From UBA11855 sp964591705 (GTDB lineage Archaea > Thermoproteota > Bathyarchaeia > Bathyarchaeales > Bathycorpusculaceae), in contig CAZQCX010000008.1 in assembly GCA_964591705.1 (NCBI GenBank), forward strand, positions 1-57,053: a stretch of 57,053 nt of DNA, written 5' to 3'. A program made the position numbers and the translations under genes. A model generated the notes under the pieces. It had not been told where the DNA came from and ran no database searches. It saw only the letters and a list, made by a program, of their open reading frames with translations. Of the stretch, positions 31,866 to 40,037 are shown in pieces (the first letter of the stretch is position 1; each line of letters starts with the position of its first letter).

Positions 31866-32336
31866 ATGCAGACAACGAAGAAAATGCCTAAAACAATAAC
31901 ACCGAAACCCCGTATCGTCGTTGTTGACGCCGAAGGGCTCATCCTAGGGAGGATGTGTAGCAAAGTCGCTAAAAAACTCTTGAACGGCGAAAAAGTGATC
32001 ATACTAAACTCTGAAAAAGCAGTTCTATCCGGAAAAAGGAAAAGCAAAGTAGCTGAAGCAAAAGAATTCCTAGAAGTGGGCGCTCCAAAGAGAGGCCCGT
32101 TCCATTACAGGAGACCCGACATGATTGTCAAGAAAACCGTTAGAGGCATGCTCCCCTTCAAGGAGCCAAAAGGAAAAAAAGCATTCGCCAACCTCCGAGT
32201 ATACATGGGCACACCATTTGAATTCAAGGACCAAAAAACCGAAAAATTGACCGAAGCAGAAGCCACAAAGCTCAAAGGCCCCAAGCTAACCCTCGCTGAC
32301 CTAGCAACAGAACTGGGATGGAACAAGGTGGAATAA
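31866..32336 (+). CDS. rpl13: Ribosomal protein uL13
   Basis: Large-subunit protein; VVDAEGLILGRMCSKVAKKL near residue 20, RRPDMIVKKTVRGMLPFKEP, and GKKAFANLRVYMGTPFEF are diagnostic of archaeal uL13. ATG 31866 is preceded by GGTGA (31856-31860), which overlaps the eL18 stop; a GTG at 31857 is inside that ribosome binding site and so unlikely. About 156 residues with a 15-residue basic N-terminal tail (TTKKMPKTITPKPR) before the core. The stop is 2 nt before the uS9 ATG. Confidence 0.97.
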   Translation: MQTTKKMPKTITPKPRIVVVDAEGLILGRMCSKVAKKLLNGEKVIILNSEKAVLSGKRKSKVAEAKEFLEVGAPKRGPFHYRRPDMIVKKTVRGMLPFKEPKGKKAFANLRVYMGTPFEFKDQKTEKLTEAEATKLKGPKLTLADLATELGWNKVE

Positions 32337-32338
32337 TC

Positions 32339-32752
32339 ATGCCAGAAAAGAAGAAAGTCTTAGTAGTAAGTGGAAAAAGAAAGACAGCAACCGCTCGTGC
32401 AGTCGTAAGACAAGGCGCAGGAAGAGTGCGAGTGAACCGAACTCCAATAGAGATATTCGAACCTGAAATAGCCAGAGCAAAAATCATGGAACCACTCCTT
32501 CAAGCTGGAGACGAAGTCTGGAAACAACTAGACATGGAAATCAGAACATCAGGGGGAGGATACATGGGACAAGCTGAAGCCGCGCGAATGGCCGTTGCTA
32601 ACGCGCTGTTGAAATGGACAAAGAGCAGTCACCTGAGAACGGTATTCACAGAATACGACAGAACCATGATAGTTGGAGACTCGAGAAGCAAAGAACCCAA
32701 GAAGTTCGGTGGCGCAGGCGCCAGAGCAAAAGAACAGAAGAGCTACAGGTAA
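32339..32752 (+). CDS. rps9: Ribosomal protein uS9
   Basis: Small-subunit head protein whose C-terminal tail reaches the P site. VVSGKRKTATARAVVRQGAG, RVRVNRTPIEIFEPEIAR, TSGGGYMGQAEAARMAVANA and the invariant tail KKFGGAGARAKEQKSYR are all present. 137 residues from ATG 32339, typical archaeal length. Followed by rpoN after 13 nt. Confidence 0.98.
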   Translation: MPEKKKVLVVSGKRKTATARAVVRQGAGRVRVNRTPIEIFEPEIARAKIMEPLLQAGDEVWKQLDMEIRTSGGGYMGQAEAARMAVANALLKWTKSSHLRTVFTEYDRTMIVGDSRSKEPKKFGGAGARAKEQKSYR

Positions 32753-32765
32753 GAGAGAACAAAAA

Positions 32766-32996
32766 ATGATAATCCCTGTAAGATGTTTCACCTGTGGCAA
32801 ACTAGTCGGAGACCAATGGGAAGAATTCGCACGCAGGATAAAAACAGGCGAAAGCGCCAGCGACGTCCTCGACAGCCTAGGAATCAAACGGTACTGTTGC
32901 AGGAGAATGCTTCTCTCAAACGTGGAGATAATAGACGAAGTTCTACACTTCTACGAAGAATCAGAGAAAAGAAAAGAAACACGCAGCCTCTACTGA
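32766..32996 (+). CDS. rpoN: DNA-directed RNA polymerase subunit N
   Basis: Rpb10-like subunit. IIPVRCFTCGKLVGDQWEEF gives the first zinc pair CxxC, and GIKRYCCRRMLLSNVEIID gives the adjacent CC pair, the unusual CX2C...CC zinc site of RpoN/Rpb10. 76 residues from ATG 32766; the longer open frame upstream lies inside rps9 and is not used. Last gene of the ribosomal/polymerase block, followed by a hairpin and the convergent glutamate synthase operon. Confidence 0.97.
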   Translation: MIIPVRCFTCGKLVGDQWEEFARRIKTGESASDVLDSLGIKRYCCRRMLLSNVEIIDEVLHFYEESEKRKETRSLY

Positions 32997-33023
32997 CCGT
33001 TTGGCTCTACACCGCTCAAACGG
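32997..33023 (+). terminator. Hairpin after rpoN
   Basis: Perfect 7-bp inverted repeat CCGTTTG (32997-33003) and CAAACGG (33017-33023) begins directly after the rpoN stop in a convergent intergenic region. A T-rich run (ACTTTTCT, 33059-33066) lies further on. Termination is the likely role but archaeal terminators mainly need T tracts. Confidence 0.4.
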
Positions 33024-33064
33024 ACCAGATTTCAAAAAAGAATCTTCCAGCAAAAACCACTTTT

Positions 33065-33883
33065 CTAGTAGGCGTATATTCTGCCATAGGGTCTAGGTGA
33101 AAACGGAACTACTTTTGAGAACTCAGAACTCATAACTCGATTATAGTCCCAGCAGAAGTGGTCGCAGAATTCTTTCACAAGACTTTGAATCACTGAAAGA
33201 TCACGTTTGTTCACTTTGACATTCTTGACTTCCTTGCCAAGATGACTCTCTGGGATCTTGCCCCGCACATAGATGACCCCACCATGCATCCCAGTGCCTG
33301 CAAACCTTGAAGAATAGCAATCGCCAGCTTTAAGAGTCAAACCCAGCACTAACAACACTCCACCAGCCATATATTCGCCAAGAAAATCTTGGGCAGTCCC
33401 ACCGATTACCAAAAACGGCTTCTTATCCCTGAACTCTTTCATATGAATGCCCGTTCTATAGCCAACATCATCACGTATGAAGATTTTCCCACCTCGTGAG
33501 GCGTAGCCTGTAATGTCTCCTGCGTGCCCATGAACGACTATTTGCCCATCATTCATAGTATTGCCAGTGCAATCTTGGGCGTTTCCATAGACTGTCAAGT
33601 TTTGACCATTCATGAAGGCAGCCAGATCGTTCCCCGGCGTCCCAAATATGTCGATTTGCATGGGCTTCTCCAAGTTCGTCCCTATGTAGCGCTGACCGCA
33701 AACATTGTTAACAACCACTTTTTCAACATCGGAAAAGTTGAGCACACGCAAAACCCGATTTAGCTTAGTGTAGTGGAGAAATTCCGCATCAATTTGCCAG
33801 ACATCGTTCTCTCGTTTCACACAATCAGAAATTCCATTTTTGATTTTCTCCAGGCTCTTCTCTTCAAGCAAAAGCTTAGTCAC
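33065..33883 (-). CDS. Glutamate synthase GXGXG-domain subunit
   Basis: Right-handed beta-helix GXGXG domain equivalent to the C-terminal part of glutamate synthase large subunit (also in formylmethanofuran dehydrogenase C). Repeats with the pattern G-x-x-G-x-x-x-G are visible: NGQNLTVYGNAQDCTGNTMN, DGQIVVHGHAGDITGYASRG, GKIFIRDDVGYRTGIHMKE, GGTAQDFLGEYMAGGVLLVL and GTGMHGGVIYVRGKIPE. It has a structural role linking the glutaminase and FMN domains. In many bacteria it is fused to the other domains; here it is the third of three separate genes, overlapping the FMN-domain gene by 8 bp. Confidence 0.92.
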   Translation of the reverse strand: MTKLLLEEKSLEKIKNGISDCVKRENDVWQIDAEFLHYTKLNRVLRVLNFSDVEKVVVNNVCGQRYIGTNLEKPMQIDIFGTPGNDLAAFMNGQNLTVYGNAQDCTGNTMNDGQIVVHGHAGDITGYASRGGKIFIRDDVGYRTGIHMKEFRDKKPFLVIGGTAQDFLGEYMAGGVLLVLGLTLKAGDCYSSRFAGTGMHGGVIYVRGKIPESHLGKEVKNVKVNKRDLSVIQSLVKEFCDHFCWDYNRVMSSEFSKVVPFSPRPYGRIYAY

Positions 33884-35387
33884 CAGCCATTTTGATCCCT
33901 AAGATCCTTAGTTCAGTATCTGTAAGACCGACTCCGCGAAGATGCAGGCGGTTTCCCCTCAGGCTTTCGATGGCATTGATTCCCATTCCCCCCATCATAT
34001 CCTTTATTTCCAGACTCCAGCCACGAAGGAGATTCGAAAGCCGTTGAGATGCTATATCAGGATTTATTCTTTTAGCAACCCACGGATCAGTCGAAGCGAT
34101 TCCCCAAGGGCATTTTCCAGTATAGCACTTCTGACACACCGTGCAGCCCATGGCAACCAACGCTGCAGTAGCAACATAGACGGCATCGGCTCCCAAAGCA
34201 ATTGCTTTGACTACATCACCGCTGCTTCTGATACCTCCAGCCGCAACAATAGAAGCCTTGTTGCGAATCCCTTCCTCGCGCAGACGCTGATCAACGCTTG
34301 CTATTGCCAACTCAATTGGTATGCCCACATTATCTCTGATGACTTTGGGTGCTGCACCAGTTGCGCCCCTCACTCCATCAAGGGCAATGATGTCAGCGCC
34401 AGCACGAACCATTCCGCTGGCAATCGCAGCCGAATTGTGAACCGCTGCAATCTTGACTGAGACAGGCTTATTGTAATCCGTTGCTTCCTTCAAGGCGTAG
34501 ATCAGCTGCCTCAGGTCTTCAATGCTGTAAATGTCATGATGAGGCGCAGGCGACAACGCATCGGCTCCCGAAGGTATCATACGCGTTCTAGCAATGTCTT
34601 CAGTTACTTTTTCACCTGGCAGATGCCCACCAATGCCAGGTTTTGCTCCTTGTCCAATTTTTATTTCAATTGCAGCACCGATCTTCAGGTATCGTGAATG
34701 CACCCCGAACCTGCCTGATGCTACTTGGACAATTGCATGTTCGCCATACTTGTATAATCGCGGGTCTAATCCCCCCTCCCCGCTGTTAAAGTATGTACCA
34801 CATTCAACTGCTGCACGAGCTAGGGATTCATGGACATTTAGACTTACGGCTCCGTAAGAGATTGCTGAGAACATAATCGGAGTCTCAAGGGTCAACTGAG
34901 GAGAGAGTTTGCTCTTCAGAACAAAACTTCCATTCTCAAAGCCCATCTCAAGCTTGTCTGGTTTCGCGCCAAGATAGGTCCGGATTTCCATTGGTTCCCG
35001 AAGGGGATCGATTGAAGGATTTGTAACTTGGCTGGCGTTCAACAACAATCTATCCCAATAAGACAGATGCGGTTTGTCACACCCCATGCCCGTTAGAAGG
35101 ACACCGCCTGTTTCAGCCTGCTTCTTAATGTCCTTTAGTACTTCTGGAGTCCAGTTGACATTGTAACGATAGGGGGCGTCGTTCTTCTTGATCTTTATTG
35201 CCTTAGTCGGGCAAAAGGTCACACAACGCTGACAATTGACACAATTCTCGTCCTTGCTCCGAACAACTTCTTCTTCCTCGTCATAACTATGAGTATCGTA
35301 AGTACACTGGTTAACACAGACCTTGCAACGTATACATTTCTCATCATCTCGCTCCACAACATAATCCGTGGGCTGATAGCTTTTCAT
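33876..35387 (-). CDS. Glutamate synthase FMN/Fe-S domain subunit with N-terminal ferredoxin domain
   Basis: Synthase core that binds FMN and a 3Fe-4S cluster and reductively converts 2-oxoglutarate plus ammonia to glutamate. Residues 1-75 carry two 4Fe-4S motifs, CIRCKVCVNQC and CVNCQRCVTFCP. The core has SAISYGAVSLNVHESLARAA, GQGAKPGIGGHLPGEKVTED, SPAPHHDIYSIEDLRQLIY, LDGVRGATGAAPKV and GGIRSSGDVVKAIALGADAV, and the 3Fe-4S cysteines in MGCTVCQKCYTGKCPWGI. 503 residues, typical of archaeal GltB2. Overlaps the glutaminase gene by 4 bp. The extra ferredoxin domain should connect it to the polyferredoxin/flavoprotein encoded upstream. Confidence 0.94.
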   Translation of the reverse strand: MKSYQPTDYVVERDDEKCIRCKVCVNQCTYDTHSYDEEEEVVRSKDENCVNCQRCVTFCPTKAIKIKKNDAPYRYNVNWTPEVLKDIKKQAETGGVLLTGMGCDKPHLSYWDRLLLNASQVTNPSIDPLREPMEIRTYLGAKPDKLEMGFENGSFVLKSKLSPQLTLETPIMFSAISYGAVSLNVHESLARAAVECGTYFNSGEGGLDPRLYKYGEHAIVQVASGRFGVHSRYLKIGAAIEIKIGQGAKPGIGGHLPGEKVTEDIARTRMIPSGADALSPAPHHDIYSIEDLRQLIYALKEATDYNKPVSVKIAAVHNSAAIASGMVRAGADIIALDGVRGATGAAPKVIRDNVGIPIELAIASVDQRLREEGIRNKASIVAAGGIRSSGDVVKAIALGADAVYVATAALVAMGCTVCQKCYTGKCPWGIASTDPWVAKRINPDIASQRLSNLLRGWSLEIKDMMGGMGINAIESLRGNRLHLRGVGLTDTELRILGIKMAGD

Positions 35388-36538
35388 TGCTTAACCTCCA
35401 AGGTGGAAGAGGAATCATTGAAATTGTGGCTACGAACTCTCCCGATCACTGGTTCCCCACCCATAGGATTCCAATATCTGTCAAGCTTGGACGAAACCAA
35501 ACGAATTGCCGCCTCCTCAGAGGATAAATAGAGAAAATCACCCCTTACACCGGCGGAAAGCGGTCTAAGCTTAATACGGTCGTTTAGGCCAATCATCTCT
35601 CCCTTGTGGGCTACAACTATGCTGAAAGGTCCATTGATCAGTAGACTTCCATAAGTCTGGCGTAAAGCTTTGAAAACCTCAATCTGCTTCTTTTCTAATT
35701 GTTCGATTTCGCTCCAAAGGGGCGGAGCCAGAATCTTTGAGATCAGTTCGATTGGCAATTGTTGTCTTCTCATGAGGAGATCGAACGCATATGCAAGAAC
35801 TTCAGTGTCTGTGTGCATTGTGCATTTGTATCCATACATCTCAAGGTATCGGCGGTTGATTCCATACGATGAGATTTCGCCGTTGTGAACCACTGTCCAA
35901 TCCAGAATATTGAATGGATGAGCGCCTCCCCACCAGCCTGGCGTATTGGTTGGAAAACGCCCGTGGCAGGTCCAGATGTATCCTCTGTAATCTCCCAAAC
36001 AGAAAAACTCAGCAACGTCTTCTGGAAAACCAACCCCCTTGAAAACACCCATGTTCTTGCCACTCGAGAAAACGTAAGCTTTCCCTGTTTCCGTGTTTAT
36101 GCGCATTATTTTCTGCATCACATAGTCTTCTTCGCTTTGACCCTCGAAAAGCCTCGCCTTAGGTTCAACAAAATACCTCCAAACAAGAGGCGGGTCTCTG
36201 ACGTTTGCTGGTTTAGTCTGCATCTCTTCATCATAAATGATATTGAAACCCGAAGCCAGCCTCTTTTCTGTCTTTTCCTTGGCATCTTTGCTGAGATACA
36301 TCAGGTGGAAAGCATAGTAGTCCTTGAAAGCTGGATAAGTCCCATATACTGCAAATCCGCCACCTAACCCGTTTCCTCTCTCGTGCATGTTAGCAATTGC
36401 TCTGACTGGATCGCTGCTTGAGAAACATTTTCCCTCAAGATTCATCATGCCAAATATGGAACATCCTGCGAAGTCTTTGTCATCGTTGAAGGGACTGCGT
36501 ATGAATCGTTGATTCCGCATCATAAGCATCCTGAACAT
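35384..36538 (-). CDS. Glutamate synthase glutaminase-domain subunit
   Basis: Class II glutamine amidotransferase domain releasing ammonia from glutamine for the synthase. The nucleophile is probably the Cys in DFAGCSIFGMMNLEG near residue 26, preceded by a short peptide that must be removed to free the N-terminal cysteine. ERGNGLGGGFAVYGTYP, GDYRGYIWTCHGRFPTNTPG, WTVVHNGEISSYGINRRYLE and MHTDTEVLAYAFDLLM are class II glutaminase motifs. 384 residues. In the middle of the leftward operon, overlapping the flavoprotein gene by 19 bp and the FMN-domain gene by 4 bp. It could alternatively begin at an internal ATG (MLMM), still upstream of the Cys. Confidence 0.92.
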   Translation of the reverse strand: MFRMLMMRNQRFIRSPFNDDKDFAGCSIFGMMNLEGKCFSSSDPVRAIANMHERGNGLGGGFAVYGTYPAFKDYYAFHLMYLSKDAKEKTEKRLASGFNIIYDEEMQTKPANVRDPPLVWRYFVEPKARLFEGQSEEDYVMQKIMRINTETGKAYVFSSGKNMGVFKGVGFPEDVAEFFCLGDYRGYIWTCHGRFPTNTPGWWGGAHPFNILDWTVVHNGEISSYGINRRYLEMYGYKCTMHTDTEVLAYAFDLLMRRQQLPIELISKILAPPLWSEIEQLEKKQIEVFKALRQTYGSLLINGPFSIVVAHKGEMIGLNDRIKLRPLSAGVRGDFLYLSSEEAAIRLVSSKLDRYWNPMGGEPVIGRVRSHNFNDSSSTLEVKQ

Positions 36539-37800
36539 ATCTTGCTGCGTAAGGAAACAGGCAGCTTCGCCACAAAGTTTTCTGAAATTAATTCATGCTT
36601 GAGCTTTCTCACGTTTACACGATTCTTCATCAGGTAGTGAAGTATTCCTGCCCTTTCGATTTCGTTAACCATGATGATGCCTGCAATTACGTTATCCTTC
36701 AAAACTATCTTCTTATAGAGATACTTGACCTGATCATATCTCGAAACTATCTCGTATCGAGTTTCGTCCTTAGGGTTAGTTAGACCAACTGAAACAATGG
36801 GCAAGCCAAAATACTTGAGGGCGCTCATGTTTGTGCCACCAGCATAAATAGTCTTCTTGCCAGCCATATTGTACCCTGCAATTCTGCCCTCAACAACGGC
36901 CAATGGCCAGAGCGGAAGGACACGATTCTGATTAGCTATATAGTCGTAGGTTTCAGCTACGTCCCCGCTTGCATAAACGCCGTTGACACTTGTTTGCATG
37001 AAAGCGTCGACAATTATCCCTCGATTGGTCTTGACAGGAGTTCCTGAAACGATATCTATCCTTGGAACAACGCCGATCGCGATTATCACGACGTCGCATG
37101 CTATTCTTTCACCGCCAGTTAGCACTACCCCCCCAACTGTTCTATTGTCCTCAGGTTTTCCCTCGATCTGCTGAAGAGACTGCCTAACAACAATTCTCAC
37201 GCCAGCTCTTCTCATCACGCTTTCAACAATATTGGAAGCTTTCGCATCAAGCAAAAGACTGAGAATACTATCTTGTAAATCCACAACGGTCACCTGTAGT
37301 CCTCTCTTAACAAGCGCTTCAGTCACGCTGATTCCAATCAGACCCGCGCCAACAACTACGGCTCTCTGACACACACTCCTTTCTATTCTCGCTACCAGAC
37401 TTATCGCATCTGAGATCTTCGTGAAGGTGAAGACGCCATCTCTGTCGACGCCGTCAATTTTGGGAACAAAAGGACTCCCACCTGTTGCTATCAAAAGCCT
37501 TTCATAATCAACGTTCTGACCATCATCGAGCCGAACTTTGCGACCGTCAAAGTCAACACTCACAGCTCTTCTTCCAACCAAAACCTGAACTTTCTTGCTC
37601 TCCCAGAAGCTTTCTTCTCGGCAGAGCATGTTCTTCAGGTTTGTATTTCCGCGGACCAAGTCTGAAATCATAGGACGAGAATAGGCCGGACAGGTTTCCT
37701 CTGAGACTATTGTTATGGAACCGACAGGATCCAATTCGCGGATTGCCTCAACTGCTCCAATTCCGGCTGCTGAACCACCAACAATTAGGTATCTGGGCAT
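36520..37800 (-). CDS. NAD(P)H:rubredoxin-reductase-like flavoprotein
   Basis: FAD/NAD-dependent oxidoreductase of the nitrite/rubredoxin/CoA-disulfide reductase group. The FAD motif is YLIVGGSAAGIGAVEAIREL (about 4-23), followed by CPAYSRPMISDLVRG, the second Rossmann VVVGAGLIGISVTEALVKRG (about 157-176), and NGVYASGDVAETYDY for FAD. The N terminus MPRYLIVGG at ATG 37800 shares a base with the stop of the ferredoxin gene. It ends in a short cysteine pair (RSKICSGCL). It sits where GltD is expected, but lacks GltD's domain plan, so it probably donates NAD(P)H electrons to the ferredoxin and glutamate synthase. Length 426 residues. Confidence 0.85.
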   Translation of the reverse strand: MPRYLIVGGSAAGIGAVEAIRELDPVGSITIVSEETCPAYSRPMISDLVRGNTNLKNMLCREESFWESKKVQVLVGRRAVSVDFDGRKVRLDDGQNVDYERLLIATGGSPFVPKIDGVDRDGVFTFTKISDAISLVARIERSVCQRAVVVGAGLIGISVTEALVKRGLQVTVVDLQDSILSLLLDAKASNIVESVMRRAGVRIVVRQSLQQIEGKPEDNRTVGGVVLTGGERIACDVVIIAIGVVPRIDIVSGTPVKTNRGIIVDAFMQTSVNGVYASGDVAETYDYIANQNRVLPLWPLAVVEGRIAGYNMAGKKTIYAGGTNMSALKYFGLPIVSVGLTNPKDETRYEIVSRYDQVKYLYKKIVLKDNVIAGIIMVNEIERAGILHYLMKNRVNVRKLKHELISENFVAKLPVSLRSKICSGCL

Positions 37801-38240
37801 CAAGGCTCCATCTCTTTGCAAGCGAGCGCCTCATTTGGGCAGCCTTCGATGCATGCAGGGGTGGTGAGTCCAGGGCACATGTCACACTTTGCAACCACTT
37901 TTCTAGAAGCATCAATATGAAGGGCGCCATACGGACAGATCAAAATGCAGGTCCAGCAGCCAATACACTTATCCTTGTCGTGCTTCACTAACCCTGTTTC
38001 TTCATCCCTTGTCATGGCTCCAGAGATGCAACCGCTGACGCATGGAGCATCTTCGCAATGTCTGCATTGCAGGGCAAATGAAACTGGTTTGCTGACTTCC
38101 AATCTTATACGGCTAACTGCCCTTATCTCTTTTTTGTAAGCCTTTACTACGTCCTTGGACGCAGATTGCTGAACAGTGCAGAGAACTTCACAGATTCCAC
38201 AACCCATGCAGATTTCTTCGTTGGCAACTATTCTCCTCAT
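37800..38240 (-). CDS. Polyferredoxin, HycB/CooF type, four 4Fe-4S clusters
   Basis: Electron-transfer subunit. Four cysteine sets: CMGCGICEVLC near residue 11, CRHCEDAPCVSGC near 58, CIGCWTCILICP near 91, and CDMCPGLTTPACIEGCP near 117, the arrangement of DMSO-reductase/formate-hydrogenlyase-type iron-sulfur proteins. 146 residues. First gene of the leftward operon and overlapping the flavoprotein start, so it likely shuttles electrons between that flavoprotein and the ferredoxin domain of the glutamate synthase core. No membrane segment. Confidence 0.9.
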   Translation of the reverse strand: MRRIVANEEICMGCGICEVLCTVQQSASKDVVKAYKKEIRAVSRIRLEVSKPVSFALQCRHCEDAPCVSGCISGAMTRDEETGLVKHDKDKCIGCWTCILICPYGALHIDASRKVVAKCDMCPGLTTPACIEGCPNEALACKEMEP

Positions 38241-38427
38241 GCTTCCTGAGACTCCATCAACCAGCTTTTTCCGAAAACCCTTGCCATGGTAGTATTGAGC
38301 GAATTGCCCCGATTGCAGAAAGCAAACTGCTGATGGCTAAACGCTTGAAGGCCATGATTACTTATAGACGCGTTTGTCAACGACTATCACCAATTACGAG
38401 GCAAGCAAAATGAGTATCGTATTTTCT

Positions 38428-38456
38428 ATATAATTATATTGAAAATCATTTATATG
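38428..38456 (+). promoter_or_regulatory. AT-rich promoter of the AbrB-PhoU regulator
   Basis: ATATAATTATAT (38428-38439) is a perfect 12-bp palindrome and TTTATAT follows at 38450-38456, in the AT-richest stretch of the window. The second TATA box lies about 50 bp before the ATG at 38508. The palindrome may be an operator for the encoded regulator (inference). Confidence 0.45.
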
Positions 38457-38507
38457 CAAGGTCAGGTATGATGTAGTCTATATGAAACATGTGCCAAGTG
38501 ACCATAA

Positions 38508-39608
38508 ATGGCGGAGAAAAATCTAGGCTACCGCAGAGTCCAATCCACAGGAAGAGGCTCTTACATAATATCCCTCCCAAAAGAGTGGGCTCAAGACATA
38601 GGGCTTAAACGCGGAAGCGAGATAGACTTCAGCGTCCAAAACGACTCTTCACTGATCTTAGTCCCGAGAAAACTCAAAGAACGAAAAAGCGAATCTGAAA
38701 GCGGCAAACTGAAGGAATACTTCATAAACGCCGACCCAAAAAACGAAAAAGAAACAACGTTCCGTAAGATAAAAGCACTATATGCCATAGGTGCAGACAT
38801 AATTCACATACGTTTCAAAAGCCAAGAGGATGCAGCCAACCATAAAAAAGAAACCATAGCTTTTGCAAGAGACACATTTCTTGGCTCAGAAGTCATCGAT
38901 GAAACTCCTAACGAAATTACTCTCCAAATACTCATCAAACACTCAGAGTTTCCAATAGAGAAAGCTGTCCGCAGAATGGCTATAGTAGCACTCTCAGCAA
39001 ACAAAGATGCGATCGATTCGTTGAAAAACCGAAGCACGACCCTTTTCGAAAACGTAATCAATGCACGCAACGACGTTAATCGCCTAGGGTTATACATTGT
39101 AAGGCAACTGAAATATGGCATAGAACGCAATTTTTTCAGAGAACTGGGATTCAAGACGCCTAAAGAATTCCTTTTGTATCGCATTGCCGTCAATGAAGTT
39201 AAGAACATAGGAGAGAACGCATTAAACATCATCAACAACATGGGAGCCTTACAAAAGATGATTGATGACGGGACACTCTTTGTCAGAGAACCTATTGACG
39301 AAGAAATACATGGACAGCTAGTCCGCTTCAATTCTATGGCACACCAATTGTTTGAGTCCGCCATGAAAGCCATGTTTGGACGCGACTACAAGGACGCAGA
39401 GAGGTTGATTAGCAGCCGCGAGAACTTCATTTCCTTGGAAAACGAGCTAATTATGATGATGTCTGCGAAAAAACTGGACCCCAATGTCGCGTCAATCTTA
39501 AGGCTAATATTTGATAGCTCAAGGCGGATAATGGATTACAGCCGCACATTAGCAGAACTAACGTTAAACAGAACTGTTGAAGAAATCTGCTCAACATTGA
39601 CCACTTAG
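38508..39608 (+). CDS. AbrB-PhoU domain protein, phosphate-uptake regulator type
   Basis: N-terminal AbrB/MazE-like DNA-binding domain: YRRVQSTGRGSYIISLPKEW, AQDIGLKRGSEIDFSVQ (about 6-42). After a charged linker and an alpha/beta segment (about 60-130), a PhoU-like helical domain fills the C-terminal part (RRMAIVALSANKDAIDSLKN, VARFN-type helix near VRFNSMAHQLFESAMKAMFG). This architecture is common in archaea and thought to control phosphate transport. 366 residues, ATG 38508 with TATA boxes upstream. No pst genes are adjacent, so the target is unknown. Confidence 0.85.
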   Translation: MAEKNLGYRRVQSTGRGSYIISLPKEWAQDIGLKRGSEIDFSVQNDSSLILVPRKLKERKSESESGKLKEYFINADPKNEKETTFRKIKALYAIGADIIHIRFKSQEDAANHKKETIAFARDTFLGSEVIDETPNEITLQILIKHSEFPIEKAVRRMAIVALSANKDAIDSLKNRSTTLFENVINARNDVNRLGLYIVRQLKYGIERNFFRELGFKTPKEFLLYRIAVNEVKNIGENALNIINNMGALQKMIDDGTLFVREPIDEEIHGQLVRFNSMAHQLFESAMKAMFGRDYKDAERLISSRENFISLENELIMMMSAKKLDPNVASILRLIFDSSRRIMDYSRTLAELTLNRTVEEICSTLTT

Positions 39609-40037
39609 TGGTAATCAACCGAAGACGCAGATGCTGGCAGTAACCTGCCAGAAGCCTTTGGGGCGTGAGCTCTGCGGCATTAAACGCACCAAATCAAAGC
39701 AGGAAGCACCTAGTCAAAAGAAAACGATCATACCAACCACTAGTATTTTCGATTGCAGGGGAAGCTTTGAAAAAGGAATGCCCNNNNNNNNNNNNNNNNN
39801 NNNNNNNNNNNNNNNNNNNNNNNNNNNNNNNNNNNNNNNNNNNNNNNNNNNNNNNNNNNNNNNNNNNNNNNNNNNNNNNNNNNTAGGATAACAGCCAGAC
39901 TTCACAATACTCTGTTTTGTCCTCACCGCAGAAATCATAACACCCTCCACGGTCTCTTTGGCGTAATAAGGTGTTTTCCCCCTCCGAAACTTAAAATAAG
40001 ACCCCAACAAGAAGTTATACCTCACCGAGGAAACAGC
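39609..40037. other. Intergenic region with scaffold gap
   Basis: Positions 39784-39883 are a 100-base N run, a standard placeholder, so the true distance is unknown. No gene is supported on either side; open frames that run into the Ns have no family features. In related archaea rpoK or a tRNA may lie near enolase, but neither is visible here. Confidence 0.7.

Noticed and set aside
38804..39373. 189-codon minus-strand open frame inside the AbrB-PhoU gene
   Set aside because: Shadow of a helical coding region on the other strand; no supporting signals.
39631..40025. Open frames entering the first N run
   Set aside because: Their length comes from translating Ns; the readable ends show no family features.
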